Positions 50,044-62,401 of a stretch of 64,000 bases of DNA are shown here, one piece after another. The translations under genes were made by a program, and so were the position numbers. The notes beneath the pieces are model-generated. The model searched no databases. It saw nothing but the letters and a program-made list of their open reading frames with translations, and was not told the origin of the DNA. This DNA is from Apophysomyces variabilis. Taxonomy: Eukaryota; Mucoromycota; Mucoromycetes; Mucorales; Mucoraceae. The DNA lies in the NCBI GenBank assembly GCA_002749535.1, contig MZZL01000409.1:1098604-1162603 (forward strand), read 5' to 3'. Positions within the stretch are counted from its first letter, which is position 1; each line of letters opens with the position of its first letter.

Positions 50044-51635
50044 ATGATCCAAGTTACTAGTCGATTCCCATAGTTAACTTATCAAAGATCATAATAGGAT
50101 CAAATCGATACCTTGATTGCATAATGTTCTATAGCTAGAAGGAAAAATGAAAGAGAACGAAAAGATCAAGCAAATTTTCACAATTTTTTATACTAGGATC
50201 GAGCCGTCACCAGAACAACATTGATTTGCCAAGCAGGACGTCTTAATACTTTGGCCCCGCTCTATGCTTGCCGTCAAACCGGAAATTTTGTGTGCATACA
50301 TACCCCTTAGATTACTATAGACGTAGTGTTATGGAAAGACGAAACATTATGATCTCTAGCGAGATATCTCATAGGTCGACTGTATCCCGAGAGTAAAGGT
50401 GCAATTGACTAGCCTCATTCCAACCTGCATGATGGTCACATGATGACGCCACGATATCTCTGGTTTGCCATGCTTGATCTAATGCCACGAGCTGACCGAC
50501 TCCAGCATAGTTTTAGTATTCGCAGTTGACAAAAAAGGCATAAAAACAGATAGTTAAGTTGTCTTTATCGTGCAAAATTCCCTAATCAACAGCCTTCCAC
50601 GCGAGTAGGTATATACTTTTACCCCTTCGTTGACAAAGAAAAATGTTTACAATGCACGTTCTTGTTTGAAGAAACTTTGCCTATTTTATGTTTATTCTGG
50701 GTTCATTGGCGGTTTTCTTCAGCTTAAACCCAGGGCGGAAACAGGAGAACGCCGCAATGGCTTTTTGGTCTGAAATTGGTTAGTAAAAACGTTAATTTAT
50801 TTGTTTGCTATAGCAGTACATACGATCCTAAATATGGAGCTGTTTGAGATGCTGTTCTGTGTTGTTTGCTTAACGATTGCTCAAGTCAATAAGGTTTTTC
50901 TTATGCGGGTGAGCAAGCCTGTCCGACCATACCTTCGACACTTCGAACAATCTGAAATTGGTGACGGCTGCTTCTTACATGGATATTCACGCCCAGACGT
51001 TACTCAAACACTTTTCCGAGGAAGATTGCTCAATCATTCACCCGGCGGGATATGGTCAAATTGATCTACTACCTGTAGTATCACCATGCTTAGAATAATC
51101 AGTATTCCCATTACCGGCAGCAGTAAAAACGCCTGGTCAGAAAATTTGCAGAGAAAGACTATACCGTGCTCAGAAGAACAAATTCTCACGTTTCACAGTG
51201 TGTAATAGCATTTGGTACGGCCATTGGATATTTTTCACAGCGCTACCCTTACCCTATCCATCTTTAGCTGAAACTTTACTGAACTGTCACCTATCTGAAA
51301 AAGCTTTACCTGTACGACAGTGGCATTGCTAGCGTTCCTTCAAGACCCTGTTGAACTCTGATATTCTGTTCAGACCCTGTTGTCAATTTTGTGTTCCCTA
51401 CTTTTTTCTTTGTTCTTTGTCAATATTTACAATAGAAATGAGGAATTGTATATTGCAGTCATAAAACGGTAGAAAGTGTTAATTTTTTTATCGATGAGGT
51501 TACCATACACAGGTGACACAGTAAATCTAAAAACTTGTGGGCTGAGCTAAGAATCTAAATAACGGTGCAAACTTCTCAATCTGCATTTCGTTTTCTCTTT
51601 TTTTTTTCCTTTACATCAACATACGTAATCCGACA
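50044..51635. other. intergenic, possible upstream exon of the receptor-like gene
   Basis: About 1.6 kb. A plus-strand ATG at 50834 opens a signal-peptide-like stretch (MELFEMLFCVVCLTIAQVNK) and stays open to 51064. It could be a signal exon for the gene starting at 51636, but no clean splice join was found. The rest is AT-rich, with a T-run at 51599-51609. Confidence 0.35.
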
Positions 51636-53953
51636 ATGGATATTCCATGTCTTGGATACAATGATAATTATATTTTTGCTATAACTTCAGCCGGGATACA
51701 GAGTTACGAGCGGAACCCGCGGGTGTCAAATCCAACACCAACGAACACTGTTAGGTGGTATATACTGTACTCTAATACGACATACCCTCATTACCAAGGC
51801 AAATGCACATTTGATCCGTGGGACAAGGCTTTTTACATAGGCGGTCATGATAGTAAGTGTTTACTTTAGGTCAGACGGCTATCTAATCAACTCTAGGCCA
51901 AATGGGCAATTGTATCGTAAATATAACAATCGGAAATGGAAGCAATTCCTTCCACCCAAGTAATTCAGGTTTTCACGATGAAGTTCATTTGGAGCAACTT
52001 TCTTTCATCTCTACGAAAAATAACAAAACTTGCTGGATTGCTTTCTACGCAACAAAGACGTTGACCTGCGGCAATCAGGAGTTAGACGACGTGCCAGATA
52101 GCATCAGATCAGTGCAGGAACGGATTACGTTGGTCCGTAGCCGGCCCTCTCTTTACATTTTGCAAGAGTATTCTAAGATTGTGAGAGTTTATCCCGGCTA
52201 CAGCGACAAACCTCACCACTTTGATTTTAGCAACCCTACGATCTGGTACGTCAACGAGCCAATTCCCCAGCTCGCTTTCGCCCAGGCACTTCACGAAGAT
52301 GGATCTCTTTTGCTGATCTCAAACCCCCAGAACGGATCTAGCCAGTTATATCGCCTACATGGTCCCGCGGTATACTATGGAGTTCCCTCATCGGCACCGA
52401 CAGCAGAAGACAACCAAGCTTATTCCGCACCTAGTACAACTATTAATACTGTCGTAACTCCAACTACAACTCCTATTTCTTACAACGCTACTCTCACCAA
52501 GTTAAGATGGCCCCATAATCTTGATGCTTCGCAAAACGTATCTTTCATTGTCACTGATTCCAGTAATTCACTGACCAAAAGGGACGATACTTTGAGTAGA
52601 ACCATATATTTTGTTCAGCAGGATATGGATGGTCAAATCCAAATATATCCTAAATCGCTTGACGCTGTATTGAACGGAGAGGCAGACCAACCACCGGGCT
52701 TAGGTCCATCAGTCTCAGGCACGCCAGAGTCTAACCTCTCCGCCCCCACTGCAGAAGACAACACTGGTACTATCATAGGCGCTGTCATTGGTGGCGTTGT
52801 TGGTGTTGCGCTCATTGTTGGTTTATTATTATGGTGCTGGCGACGCAAGCAGAATAAAAGAAAGAAGACAGTAACGGAACATGATTTATTTATGGATAAA
52901 GGCTTAATGGCAGCGGCATCATCGAACAATGTAGTTGAACATAACTCTACAGGAACGGAGATGTACCCAGATTTTCTGTGTCCCATCGACGTCCCATCAA
53001 CTGATCTTCATCGTTTTGAGCCCGAATGGCCGGGAGATGGCACTTTGAGACTAGGAGGCGTCGATTACGTGCTACTGCCTGATACTACTTACTATGACAG
53101 CTACGTCACACGAACTTGTCAATTGGGAGAGGAGACGTATACATTGCATTATTTTTTGAATACAGCCCAACCGCAATTCACTATTTCCGCATATCTCGCT
53201 AGAACCATTGCTAGCACCAACGTGATTCAACATTGCAAAGCGTTTGAATTACGTCCACAGACTCTTCACGGCTACCAGTTTATATGGGTTACATCTCCCT
53301 GCATTCCACATCAGTCACTTGAGCATCTTCTCTCAGGTACCAACAGGGTAGTGGACATTGGAGAATTTCCGTTCAAAGTGTGGTCCGTGTATTCTATTCT
53401 GAAGTCGGTCGCAGATATACATGCGCAAAAATACGTCCATCTGAATCTGACGCCTTCATGCTATTTTTATGAGAAAGCCAGTTCGGTAACAGAATGGAGA
53501 CTTGCTGCGCTTGATCAATCGCTTTGCGAAGGAGCAGAGGCAATCATACCACAGTTGAATGCCTACAGTGCACCAGAGCTTCACAATCCGAACGTAACGG
53601 CCAATCCCTCAGCAGATATTTGGTCCATAGGCTGCATTGTGTATACCATCGCAACCGGCAAGCGATTGTTTGATACTGCTGAAGACACACTTCAGCCACA
53701 TATTGGCGCACAAGTAACAAAGGCATGGCAAGAAGCTGGAAAACTACATCAATGTTTCGGCGAATTGTTGGAAGGAATGCTGCAAGCCGATCCAATGCTT
53801 CGACTATCAGCCGACAAATTATTGACGCAGTGGGTTACGGCAAATGCACTGGACGATGAGGAGGAAGATGATGAGGACGAGGAAGGGAGAGAAGGACAAG
53901 GCAGAAGAGCGGGAAAGGTAGAGGAAGAACAGCATAGGGAAGAGAATTTGTGA
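51636..53953 (+). CDS. single-pass membrane protein with degenerate protein-kinase domain
   Basis: Exons 51636-51852 and 51897-53953 give at least 757 residues. Residues 1-360 look extracellular: many N-x-S/T sites, scattered Cys, and a Ser/Thr-rich stem. One membrane helix follows at about 365-388 (IIGAVIGGVVGVALIVGLLL) with a stop-transfer WRRKQNKRKK. The cytoplasmic part (about 440-735) has a kinase fold with late motifs intact: YSAPELHNPN (APE) and SADIWSIGCIVYTIATGK. The catalytic HRD is replaced by HLNLTP, DFG by LDQ, and no glycine loop or VAIK lysine is evident, so it is predicted to be a pseudokinase. The tail is very acidic. The chosen start lacks a signal peptide, so a further upstream exon is likely. 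Ligand and partners are unknown. Confidence 0.8.
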
Positions 53954-54544
53954 TTTATTTGTTTAATAAAGTTAACCCTTTCCATTTCTGATGAATTTCA
54001 TGACAAAACATTATCTAGAATCTATTTGTATTTAAACAAAGGATAAGAAATTTTACGCTAGTTGATAAAGTCGAATCGAGATGGGGTAACAATATACATT
54101 GGTTTGGATGGCGTTTCTATCTTCTTCGTTGTCGAACTTAGACATACTCCATACAATCCTTTTTACAAGAGAAATAACGCTGTCCTTTTAGGTGCAATGT
54201 CACGCTCCTCTCCTGTATCTCTACTGCGCTGCTGGTCTTGACAATTACAAGGGAATGCCTTTCAAGAGCGAAGTAACGCTATGTCAAGGTAAGGCACCTT
54301 TGTGTCCGAAAGTCATGGGCAGATTTAATTTTATGCTGCCAGAACAAACATCCTAGTTTGCAGGAGAGACAAAATATCAAGCAGATATCCTCTATCTTTT
54401 GTTATGATTGACGGGTCAAGTAACGCTTTTCTCTTAGCGCACAGGATGGTCTCTCAATAGAGCTGAAATAATTAGACGCATTTCAATAAACAGAAAGGCG
54501 GAGACAATTATCAGAATTGTCAATTTCCGCCTCGTTCTCCCCTT
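53954..54544. other. intergenic, nothing recognised
   Basis: Includes an AATAAA signal at 53965-53970 for the upstream gene and the Arl5 promoter. No other feature seen. Confidence 0.5.
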
Positions 54545-55456
54545 ATGGGTATCGTATTTAGCAGTTTATGGAGCAAGCTATTCTCAAAGGCAGAAGTCAA
54601 GATCGTCATTGTCGGATTAGACAATGCAGGAAAGACCACCATTCTGTATAAACTGTAAGACAACTCTATAATGGTCTTTATTTCGGCTGAATCCTGTCCA
54701 GACTCATGAACCAAGTCGTCACCACTACACCCACAATCGGAAGTAATGTGGAAGAAGTAGAATACAAAAACATCCGGTTTATTATGTGGGCAAGTGGACA
54801 AGCATGCGATGCGTTTAGCATTTTATACTAAATGTATTTTTATGTTAGGATGTTGGCGGACAAGAATCGTTGCGTGCTTCTTGGAAAACATACTACGTCA
54901 ATACAAAGGTTACAAATATATAAGCACCATTTGCTAGCATGGTTAACTTTTTTTTCTCTTCTTTCCTTCCGTGAACTAGGCAGTGATTATGGTTATTGAT
55001 AGCACTGACACCAACCGTCTGCATATTGCCAAACAAGAGCTTCATCAAATGATGGAAAACGAGGTAAATCATTGGATCGGTACCAGGGAAAAGCCGAAAA
55101 TATCTTATACCAGGGGGAGTAGCAACTACGCGATGCCAGTCTTCTCGTCTTTGCCAACAAACAGGATGTTAAGGACGCATTGAGTGCCGCGAAAATATCA
55201 GAGATTTTAAGTTTAACAAGTCTGAAGGACCGGCAGTGGCATATTCAGGTACGTATTTATTAGTTGCTTTTTATTCTCTGCGTCTTTAGGGTCATTAATT
55301 TGCATCTCATTACTATACAGGCGTGTTCAGCACTTTCTGGCGATGGGTAAGCTTTTTCTTCGGGGAAAGATGGTTAATTAGATTAATGACCCGGAACTGT
55401 TTGTTAGATTATTTGAAGGATTGGATTGGGTTGTTCTACAAATCGCTGGATCTTAA
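54545..55456 (+). CDS. ARL5: Arf-family small GTPase, Arl5 type
   Basis: GTP-binding switch at the trans-Golgi, where Arl5 recruits the GARP tethering complex. Exons 54545-54654, 54702-54789, 54849-54908, 54980-55063, 55123-55248, 55321-55346 and 55408-55456 give 180 residues. Gly2 (MGIVFSS) is a likely myristoylation site. G motifs: [21 protein letters not shown] (switch I), [10 protein letters not shown] (switch II), NKQD and CSALSGDG. The IGSNVEE and MWD wording and the DWV end are Arl5-like rather than Arf1-like. The second intron starts with GC: TGG is followed by GCAAGT, and the family-conserved Trp-Asp pair supports this join. Confidence 0.93.
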
Positions 55457-55786
55457 AGACAAAACATACCATGCACAGAATTTCTACAAAGCTCATTAAA
55501 ATCCTGACTCAGATCGTTTGCATCACGGTTGTATTGATTGATGATGTTATTTGGGAAAAATGCATCTTGGCTTACGGACGCAGACTGAATGCGTACATAT
55601 GATCAAGCCCATCTTTTCCGTACCGCTATGTATTGATACTTTTGACTTCTGCAGACTTTCAACCCTTTAAAGCGTTGTAACTTTAGTTCATATTTTGGTG
55701 ATGTAGCCGAATTTACATAGCTGGTGCCTTGGAATGCTTGATCTATAAAAAGAACGTATGGGCATGAGAGAACAACGACACAACTC
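55457..55786. other. intergenic, nothing recognised
   Basis: Spacer between the Arl5 and CotH genes. No supported feature. Confidence 0.5.
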
Positions 55787-57745
55787 ATGTTGCTATCTAT
55801 TTCTGCAAAAGTAATATTTCTAAGTAAGTTTATCCCTTCGTTTTCGTTATCTTTAGCACCTACCTTTATTCTAGCATATCTGCTTGCCTCTCTTGTGGCC
55901 GCCCATAAGGCTACTTATAATGTTATTGGGATCCCCCCAAAAAATGACCAGGCAACCGTTGCAATGGGCGTGTTAGTTGATGGACATATCCATCCGCTCT
56001 ATCCAAGCAACCAAAGTCTTGTGCTTCATCAGGGTGAAGCCCCAAACAGAAAACACTATCGATACGTACAATACAACGTAGATACCAATGAAATCATCGA
56101 TAGTGAAGCAGAAGATCGACCACCTGTAAAAAGTACAAGTTCGCTTAACGAATTTTACGGACGCAGCTGGACACGCAAAGCAATGAAGAAGTTTTCATCG
56201 CTTGCTCATTCTGTCCATTTCAACCGAACACATACGGATCTACATCCATCCGACGAGATACCAACAATCCATATTATGTCTGCGGAAGAAGATGTAAATC
56301 GACTCCACGATTATTATTTGAAGGACATTGATATTTCCGCTAATATGACTTACTTGAGGTTCGTAAGGACCATATGCAGCAGTTGATAAAGGTTAAAAAT
56401 GGAATAATAGAGCCGATTCCATCAGCTCATTCACCAATGTTCGCTTCAAGATAGGAGGACGATCATCGCGACTTTTCACGAAGCTTAGCTATAACATTAA
56501 CCTTCCAAAAGACCAAAAGCTCAAAGGATACCGCAAATTGAAATTGCGCGCAGCTGCATCTGACCCTAGCTATATGAGAGAAAAGTTAGCTTACGACATG
56601 CTTTATGCTGCGGGCATGCCAGCGTCCCAGGCATCCTACGTCAGGTGAGAAGCAAGGCATATGTTTATACTCTACATGTTAATGAACAATGGTAGACTTT
56701 TCATAAATGATCGGGCAATAGGATTATTTCTACTTGTGGAGAAATATGACGATACATGGCTTAAAAATGAATTCCATGGGGGACTCGGTCGTAAGCATGG
56801 TGTTCTGTACGAAGGAAAGGGTATTGGGAAAAATAGCCAAACATCTTCTGATTTAAGCTACCATGGTGGCAATACCGCTTCTTACATCGAGAGTGCCTAC
56901 GAATTGAAAGAATTGGATACTGAGGAAAAGTCGTCAGATTACCATGATTTGATGGAATTGACCCAGTTTATTGACGCCCAAATTAAAGCAGTAAAGGAAG
57001 CATCAAACGAAACTAAGGATGCCTGGGAAGGTCATTTAGACGTGCGGGTATTTCTCACAAAGTAAGTTAAAAATTGGTTTATGCTATTTAGTTTGATGTA
57101 TTAATTGTAATAACCATTAATGTGCCTAGTATGGCTTTCGAGTTCCTTCAGGGCTCATGGGATGGATATCTTCAAAATGCGGAAAACTATTACCTGTATA
57201 AACATCCCGCACACAAGCAATTTATATGGATTCCTTGGGATCTAGAATATGTGATGGGCAGTGGGCCTGTATCCATTTCTCGTCTTCTGGAAGGTGATTA
57301 TCGGCAGTTCGACGGTATTTCGCAGAGACCGCTTATCAAAGGACTTCTCGACAACACGAAGTACCGCAAAATATTTGATGATACACTACGCGAACTCATA
57401 GCTTTGTATGATCAAAGCTTCCCAATTATTGATTCTTTGGCAGAATTTCTTCAGCAGGATGTCGCATGGGACCAGTCTCAACCGCACAGGCGTGACGGAT
57501 TAAGCTTTTTACCACTGGGGCCAAATTTCGTCGAAAACGTCCTTTTAAATAATCTGAGCCAAGTAACCGCACCTCTCCCACTATCCATAGATTATATGGT
57601 GGCAGCTGATTACCTGATACGCATTAACCAACATATTTCGTTTGATACGGCAATTGAAGGAAACACAGGGCATTTGTCGTTGATGGGAGTTAAAGAATGG
57701 ATTAGGCAGAAATCAGATAATGTTAAGAAATACCTCCTAATATAA
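55787..57745 (+). CDS. CotH-family secreted/cell-surface protein (CotH kinase fold)
   Basis: CotH proteins have an atypical protein-kinase fold; in Mucorales they are expanded as spore or cell-surface proteins. Exons 55787-56358, 56411-56644, 56696-57061 and 57130-57745 give 595 residues. The N-terminus is hydrophobic (AYLLASLVAA before HKATYN), a likely signal peptide. A 33-base GTAAGT...TTTAG stretch at 55824-55856 lies in frame inside it and may be spliced, giving 584 residues. Family motifs: TNVRFKIGGRSSR, KLKLRAAASDPSYMREKLAY, GLFLLVEKYDDTW, FEFLQGSWDGYLQNAENYYLY and the catalytic-type IPWDLEYVMG. No GPI-anchor signal is seen at the C-terminus (VKKYLLI), unlike the best-studied members. 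The exact role is unknown. Confidence 0.88.
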
Positions 57746-58213
57746 ATCAAGATGCAAAACATATTAATTGGTAGCTAACAATGACCTCCAATCAGACATA
57801 TGGTGATACTTGTGCGCAAATAATGTGAAACCAATTCCATACAGATACCCCATTACGTCTTGTGTTTACACAACAAATTACTTTTTGTTCAAGGTTTATA
57901 TTGATATAAGAAGAAATCCATATTGCATTTGTTGTGATCCGGAAGGGAATTTATAACTAAATTAATTAAACCGTTCCACTGCAGAGCTTTTTGAATCTCG
58001 TTGTCCTCTCAATGATGAGGCCCAGTTTTTCGCACTCTGACTAATCGACATGGGACCTGGGACACAGCAGCAGATTACAGGTCGCTTATGAAGCTTCCTG
58101 TTGATTGGCTCGCATCAAAACCCTCTCCATTGGCTGCTGATATGAATATTAAGGTGTCGGCAAAAAGGCCACGGGCGAACTTTGGCACTTATTCTCATAC
58201 ATAGTCTTCAAAC
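57746..58213. other. intergenic, nothing recognised
   Basis: 3' flank of the CotH gene and promoter of the riboflavin synthase gene. No supported element. Confidence 0.5.
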
Positions 58214-59006
58214 ATGTTCACAGGTCTGGTGGAGCATATTGGTACAGTTATTTCCGTCATTGAGCATGACCATTCCGAGTCAGGAGGCAGCGGTTGGACG
58301 ATCACTGTGGGCGACTCTGCTAAGATTTTGACCGATTGTCACTTGGGCGATAGCATTGCTATTAACGGTAAATAAAGCTACCACAAGAGAAGAACAAGCT
58401 CATATCCATTATGCTTTTACAGGTACTTGTCTGACGGTAACCGAGTTTTCCGAGGATTCATTCAAAGTCGGTGTGGCTCCTGAAAGCTTGCGCCGCACCA
58501 ATCTTGGTAAACTATTCTTTATTGTCGAGGCTTTTCTTTTTTTACTGATAAAGCTGTCAGGGGCCTTGGAGGTTGGTAGCAAAGTTAATTTGGAACGTGC
58601 CATGGATGCTCAGAAACGGTTTGGTGGCCATATGGTGCAAGGCCATGTGGATACTACCGTCAAAATCGTGTCAATCACACCGGAGGGTAATTCGTTATGG
58701 TTCAAATTGCAACTGGATGAAGATGCAAAGGATTTGATGCGCTACATCATTCCTAAGGGCTTTATTACGTTGGATGGTACCTCTTTGACAGTCTGTGATG
58801 TGGACGATGATGAACGTACATTCACTATTATGATGATTGCGCACACTCAAGCACATGTTATCATGCCATTGAAGAATCCTGGTGAACGCGTCAATGTCGA
58901 GGTTGATATGCTAGCTAAATACGCTCTCAAGAGTTTGGAAGGAGCTATCAAAGAGGGTAATGGCATAGAAGAACTAGTAAAGCGCGTATTAAATGTTAAA
59001 GCATAA
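58214..59006 (+). CDS. RIB5: riboflavin synthase
   Basis: Converts two 6,7-dimethyl-8-ribityllumazine molecules into riboflavin, the last step of vitamin B2 synthesis. Exons 58214-58367, 58423-58506 and 58561-59006 give 227 residues, the family size. The protein shows the internal duplication of the lumazine-binding fold. Repeat one starts MFTGLVEHIGTVISV and contains LGDSIAINGTCLTV. Repeat two starts FGGHMVQGHVDTT and contains IPKGFITLDGTSLTV. SLRRTNLG and NLERAMD are further conserved segments. No FMN riboswitch is seen upstream, and none is expected in fungi. Confidence 0.96.
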
Positions 59007-59642
59007 ATGATGAAATATCCGAAAACTACTTGTATATTATTCTTTCTTTTGTTGTTAATAGAAAGCCATCCTCGTATTTTACGACGTTTAAGGAAGCTGT
59101 CTATTATTGTTCAATGTCGAAGTGATTGATTATTCTACTAGGATTTTAACTGATTTTTTGCACCTTACCTAATAACGACGAAACAATCTTTCAGTTTTAT
59201 TCTGTATCTGTTAATTGGTCCTTTTATCTAATGGCAGATATCTCTACACAATACCGCGACCACGGATGTAAACAAAAAATTATTATTATCTATAATAAAG
59301 GATTGGTACTTCTCATAACAAACTATTTACTTGATCTTTATCATACATGGCAGAAATCATCCGAACAGTAAGTGTAGCTTTTTTTGCTTCATTTGTGAAA
59401 ACAATCACAGTCCGGAATCAATGATGGTCATTTACATACGTGCGGTACGGATTTCTGGGTGCAAATCGCCGGTTCCCTCCACCATCCTCCGTACAAAACG
59501 ATGACGTACGTGGTGCGGATTACTAGTGCGAATAGCCGGTCCCGTCCGTAATAGTTCCATTAAACTTCGATTGACTTTTGCGGGCTTTCGAGTTCTCGAT
59601 GAGCAACGGAAGAATTTTGTGGAGTTAATCGCTTCCAAAATC
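59007..59642. promoter_or_regulatory. intergenic and Med10 promoter
   Basis: The first part is the 3' flank of the riboflavin synthase gene. Near 59468-59480 and 59530-59545 two similar blocks (CGCCGGTTCCCTCC and AGCCGGTCCCGTCC) lie upstream of Med10 and could be a repeated regulatory site. A short ATG frame at 59347 followed by a TAAG sequence gave no gene. Confidence 0.3.
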
Positions 59643-60314
59643 ATGCAACCCACCGGTTCACACTCTTCATCTAGTTCATCATCTACAGCTACACCTGTAC
59701 AGGATTCTTTGCAGCAAAAAATGAACTCCACAAATTCGCGTCAGTCGCTCGAGAAACAGTTGAATGAATTATTACAAGCATTATTTGAACTGAGTGTTGT
59801 TGTCTACGACTTCCAGCCAGATGGCAACAAACGTGTATGGGATAAAATGTAAACCCAACAAGAGGCTTGGATTTACGCTGAACATCGTTTGATTAGCAAT
59901 GCCATTCTCGACCATTACAAAAAAATTGGCGATCTGAAGGATGGGTTGGATGATTTCGTGCCTGAGGAAGTGATAAAGTACGTTGGTCTGATAGAAGTGT
60001 TGACATAGCTCTTCGCGCATAAGAACCTGTTGTTCATTTGGCTTGCCTTAGTTATGTTGAACAGGGGCGGAACCCTGATATCTTTACTCAAGGCTTTGTT
60101 GAACGAGCTGCGAGTGAAAATCAATTTACGCATGGAAAAATCAAAGCTGTCGATGTAAAGAAAAAAAGGATTGGAGATGCTATGCACGAGATAACCTGAC
60201 TTACCTGCCATTTACTAGGAATTCCGGCAACGTTTATCGGAAGAATTCGCTAAATCATTCCCTGATCTCTACGACAATACCGACATATTTGACTCTGCAT
60301 CACAAAAGCATTAA
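59643..60314 (+). CDS. MED10: Mediator complex subunit 10
   Basis: Middle-module Mediator subunit that bridges activators and RNA polymerase II. Exons 59643-59848, 59897-59977, 60052-60154 and 60219-60314 give 161 residues. A Ser/Thr-rich N-terminus precedes the Med10 core LEKQLNELLQALFELSVVVY and DFQPDGNKRV. The conserved PEEVINYVEQGRNPDIFTQ segment and a C-terminal helix (EFRQRLSEEFAKSFPDL) follow. The start (MQPTGSHSS) is the first ATG in frame after upstream promoter-like sequence; a later ATG at MNSTNS is an alternative. Confidence 0.93.
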
Positions 60315-61353
60315 TGACAGATCTTCAAACTTCTTCCTATTTACTTGCATCCTTAATATACGAAAAAAAAAGATCATGACACAGCAGGACCGAGGAGGTC
60401 GGTTCAAATACAACGCGATTGGTTGTGACGAAGTGACAGTCTCACGGAATGCTTTCTGGTCCATCATACCATGAACGCAAGAGTGTTTTCTTGGTTTATT
60501 GCACTCATAGGATATAAAGCTTTTCTGCTAACAGTAGTTTGGTGGAATTACACAGTAGCTTCTAATTTCATGAACATCGAATAAACCGTGGTTATTCTTG
60601 GATCTGATTAAGATATACGATCTCAATGAAAGCACGCCGGATCTAGTCGAACGAAGCAACGCTAATTAGGAGAACTATACGGATGATCTAGTAGGAAACG
60701 GTAGGAAACCATTGTGGTTTTTAACATCAGCTCTGTAAATGATATATGTCTCGATTTCTCCGCAAACTCCACGAGAAGCTAGGAGTTTCCCATAATTGCT
60801 TCTTTTGAAGCATAGATTACAAGTGCAGTTTATCCACTTCAAACGGCGATACATATGAACAATAGTAACGCATCATGTTTCTGAGACGCACTATTCATTA
60901 TAAACTGGTAGTGCAACAGTATTTGTCCTGCAGCAGACATTGGAAAGATCCTAATATGAAAGCCATAAATACATATCACTAGAATCCCCAGAATTCTATC
61001 GTGAAGCCGCCAGCAAGTGCAGTCTACAAATTGTGGGAGGGCGCAAAATGCACGATAAAGAGTGGCAAGCGAACTGAATTGACTTTTCCGCAGTGTAAGA
61101 CGATGCTACAATTGATGCAAGGCTACCATTAACGTAAATTACAGCCATAGAAAGCAATGGAAAGCGTATCTACAATACCTATACAGCTTTTGTATATGGT
61201 CTTTCATTTCTACTAAAATTACCTGCCATAGTTATCAGTCCAAATGTGAAGATCGGCGTTTCAAGACCAACGCAAGCCACAGTGCGTAACCTTCGGCTGA
61301 GAAGGAAGGGTTGTTGGCCACTTAGGCGTTCGCTTGAAGTATCCTTCTGCATC
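60315..61353. other. intergenic, nothing recognised
   Basis: About 1 kb, AT-rich, between Med10 and the U2 A' gene. No coding region, RNA gene or repeat that I can support. Confidence 0.5.
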
Positions 61354-62266
61354 ATGAAGCTTACAACGGATCTCATTGCAGAATCGTACACTCACATCAA
61401 TGCGCTCATGGATCGTGAGCTTGTTCTGAGGGGTAAGTGGACGTCTTGATGCATCTGATATTCCCAAGCTTATTCCGATGACCCCAGATTTAAAGATCCC
61501 AGCTATCGAGAATTTGGGTGCCACCAAGGACTTGAATGATGCGATTGATTTCACTAATAATGATCTACGCGTGCTTGGAAACTTTCCACGAATGATTCGT
61601 CTACAACACCTTTTACTGAGCAACAACCGTATCAGCAAAATCGAACCTATCCATGAGCAACTGCCTAACCTTACTACCCTCATTATGACCAATAACTCCA
61701 TTGAAGAGCTTGGTGATATTGAACCATTGGCTGCATGCAAGAAGCTAACTCATTTGAGTTTCCTTGATAATCCTGTCGCGAAAAAGGCACATTATAGACT
61801 GTATGTCATCCATAAAATCCCCAATGTACGCGTACTCGACTTTTGCCGAGTGAGGGACAAGGTAACTTCATGCCGCATTAATAAAGAAAGAAAGGATGGA
61901 CAGATGTTTATGGATGAATTAGGAAAGAGAAGAAGCCGCTCGATTGTTTATGGAAGGTGGTGAAGAGAATGAGTTGGCAAAATCAATTGCACGATACAAG
62001 ACAAAGACATTTGAGCCTGGCGAAGGTGTGCAACAAAAGACAGGTCATGGATTGACTCCAGCCGAACAGTTGAAGATCAAGGTAAAAAGAAAATCATACA
62101 GTTTGCCGGCAATGTAAGATGAGGATAATGACTTAAAAATTTTGGTTTGCAGGAGGCTATCAAGCAGGCGACATCGCTTGACGAGATTTCAAGGCTGGAA
62201 CGATTGTTGAAAGCCGGTCATTTACCACAAAATGCAAAAGACTCTACGACCAACGAAGAAGCTTGA
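61354..62266 (+). CDS. LEA1: U2 small nuclear ribonucleoprotein A'
   Basis: Leucine-rich-repeat protein that binds U2 snRNA with B'' in the spliceosome. Exons 61354-61432, 61488-61861, 61923-62081 and 62153-62266 give 241 residues. It starts MKLTTDLIAESYTHINALMD and continues RELVLRGDLKIPAIENLGAT. LRR units follow: LRVLGNFPRMIRLQHLLLSN, NRISKIEPIHEQLPNLTTLI and ELGDIEPLAACKKLTHLS. The LRR cap is HYRLYVIHKIPNVRVLDF. The third exon joins RVRDK to EREEAARLFMEGG, matching known A' proteins and removing a false extension of exon 2. The C-terminus has an acidic/helical tail (SLDEISRLERLLKAG). Confidence 0.95.
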
Positions 62267-62401
62267 TCTGTTCTTTTTTTTTTCTTTTCTATATTTCTTT
62301 TTGTTGGCAGGGGGAACAGTGGGCATAATGATATACATACAAAGAAAAAAAAAGTGAAAGGCAATATAATCCCATTGGCCATAGCCCTTTTTAAACGGAT
62401 T

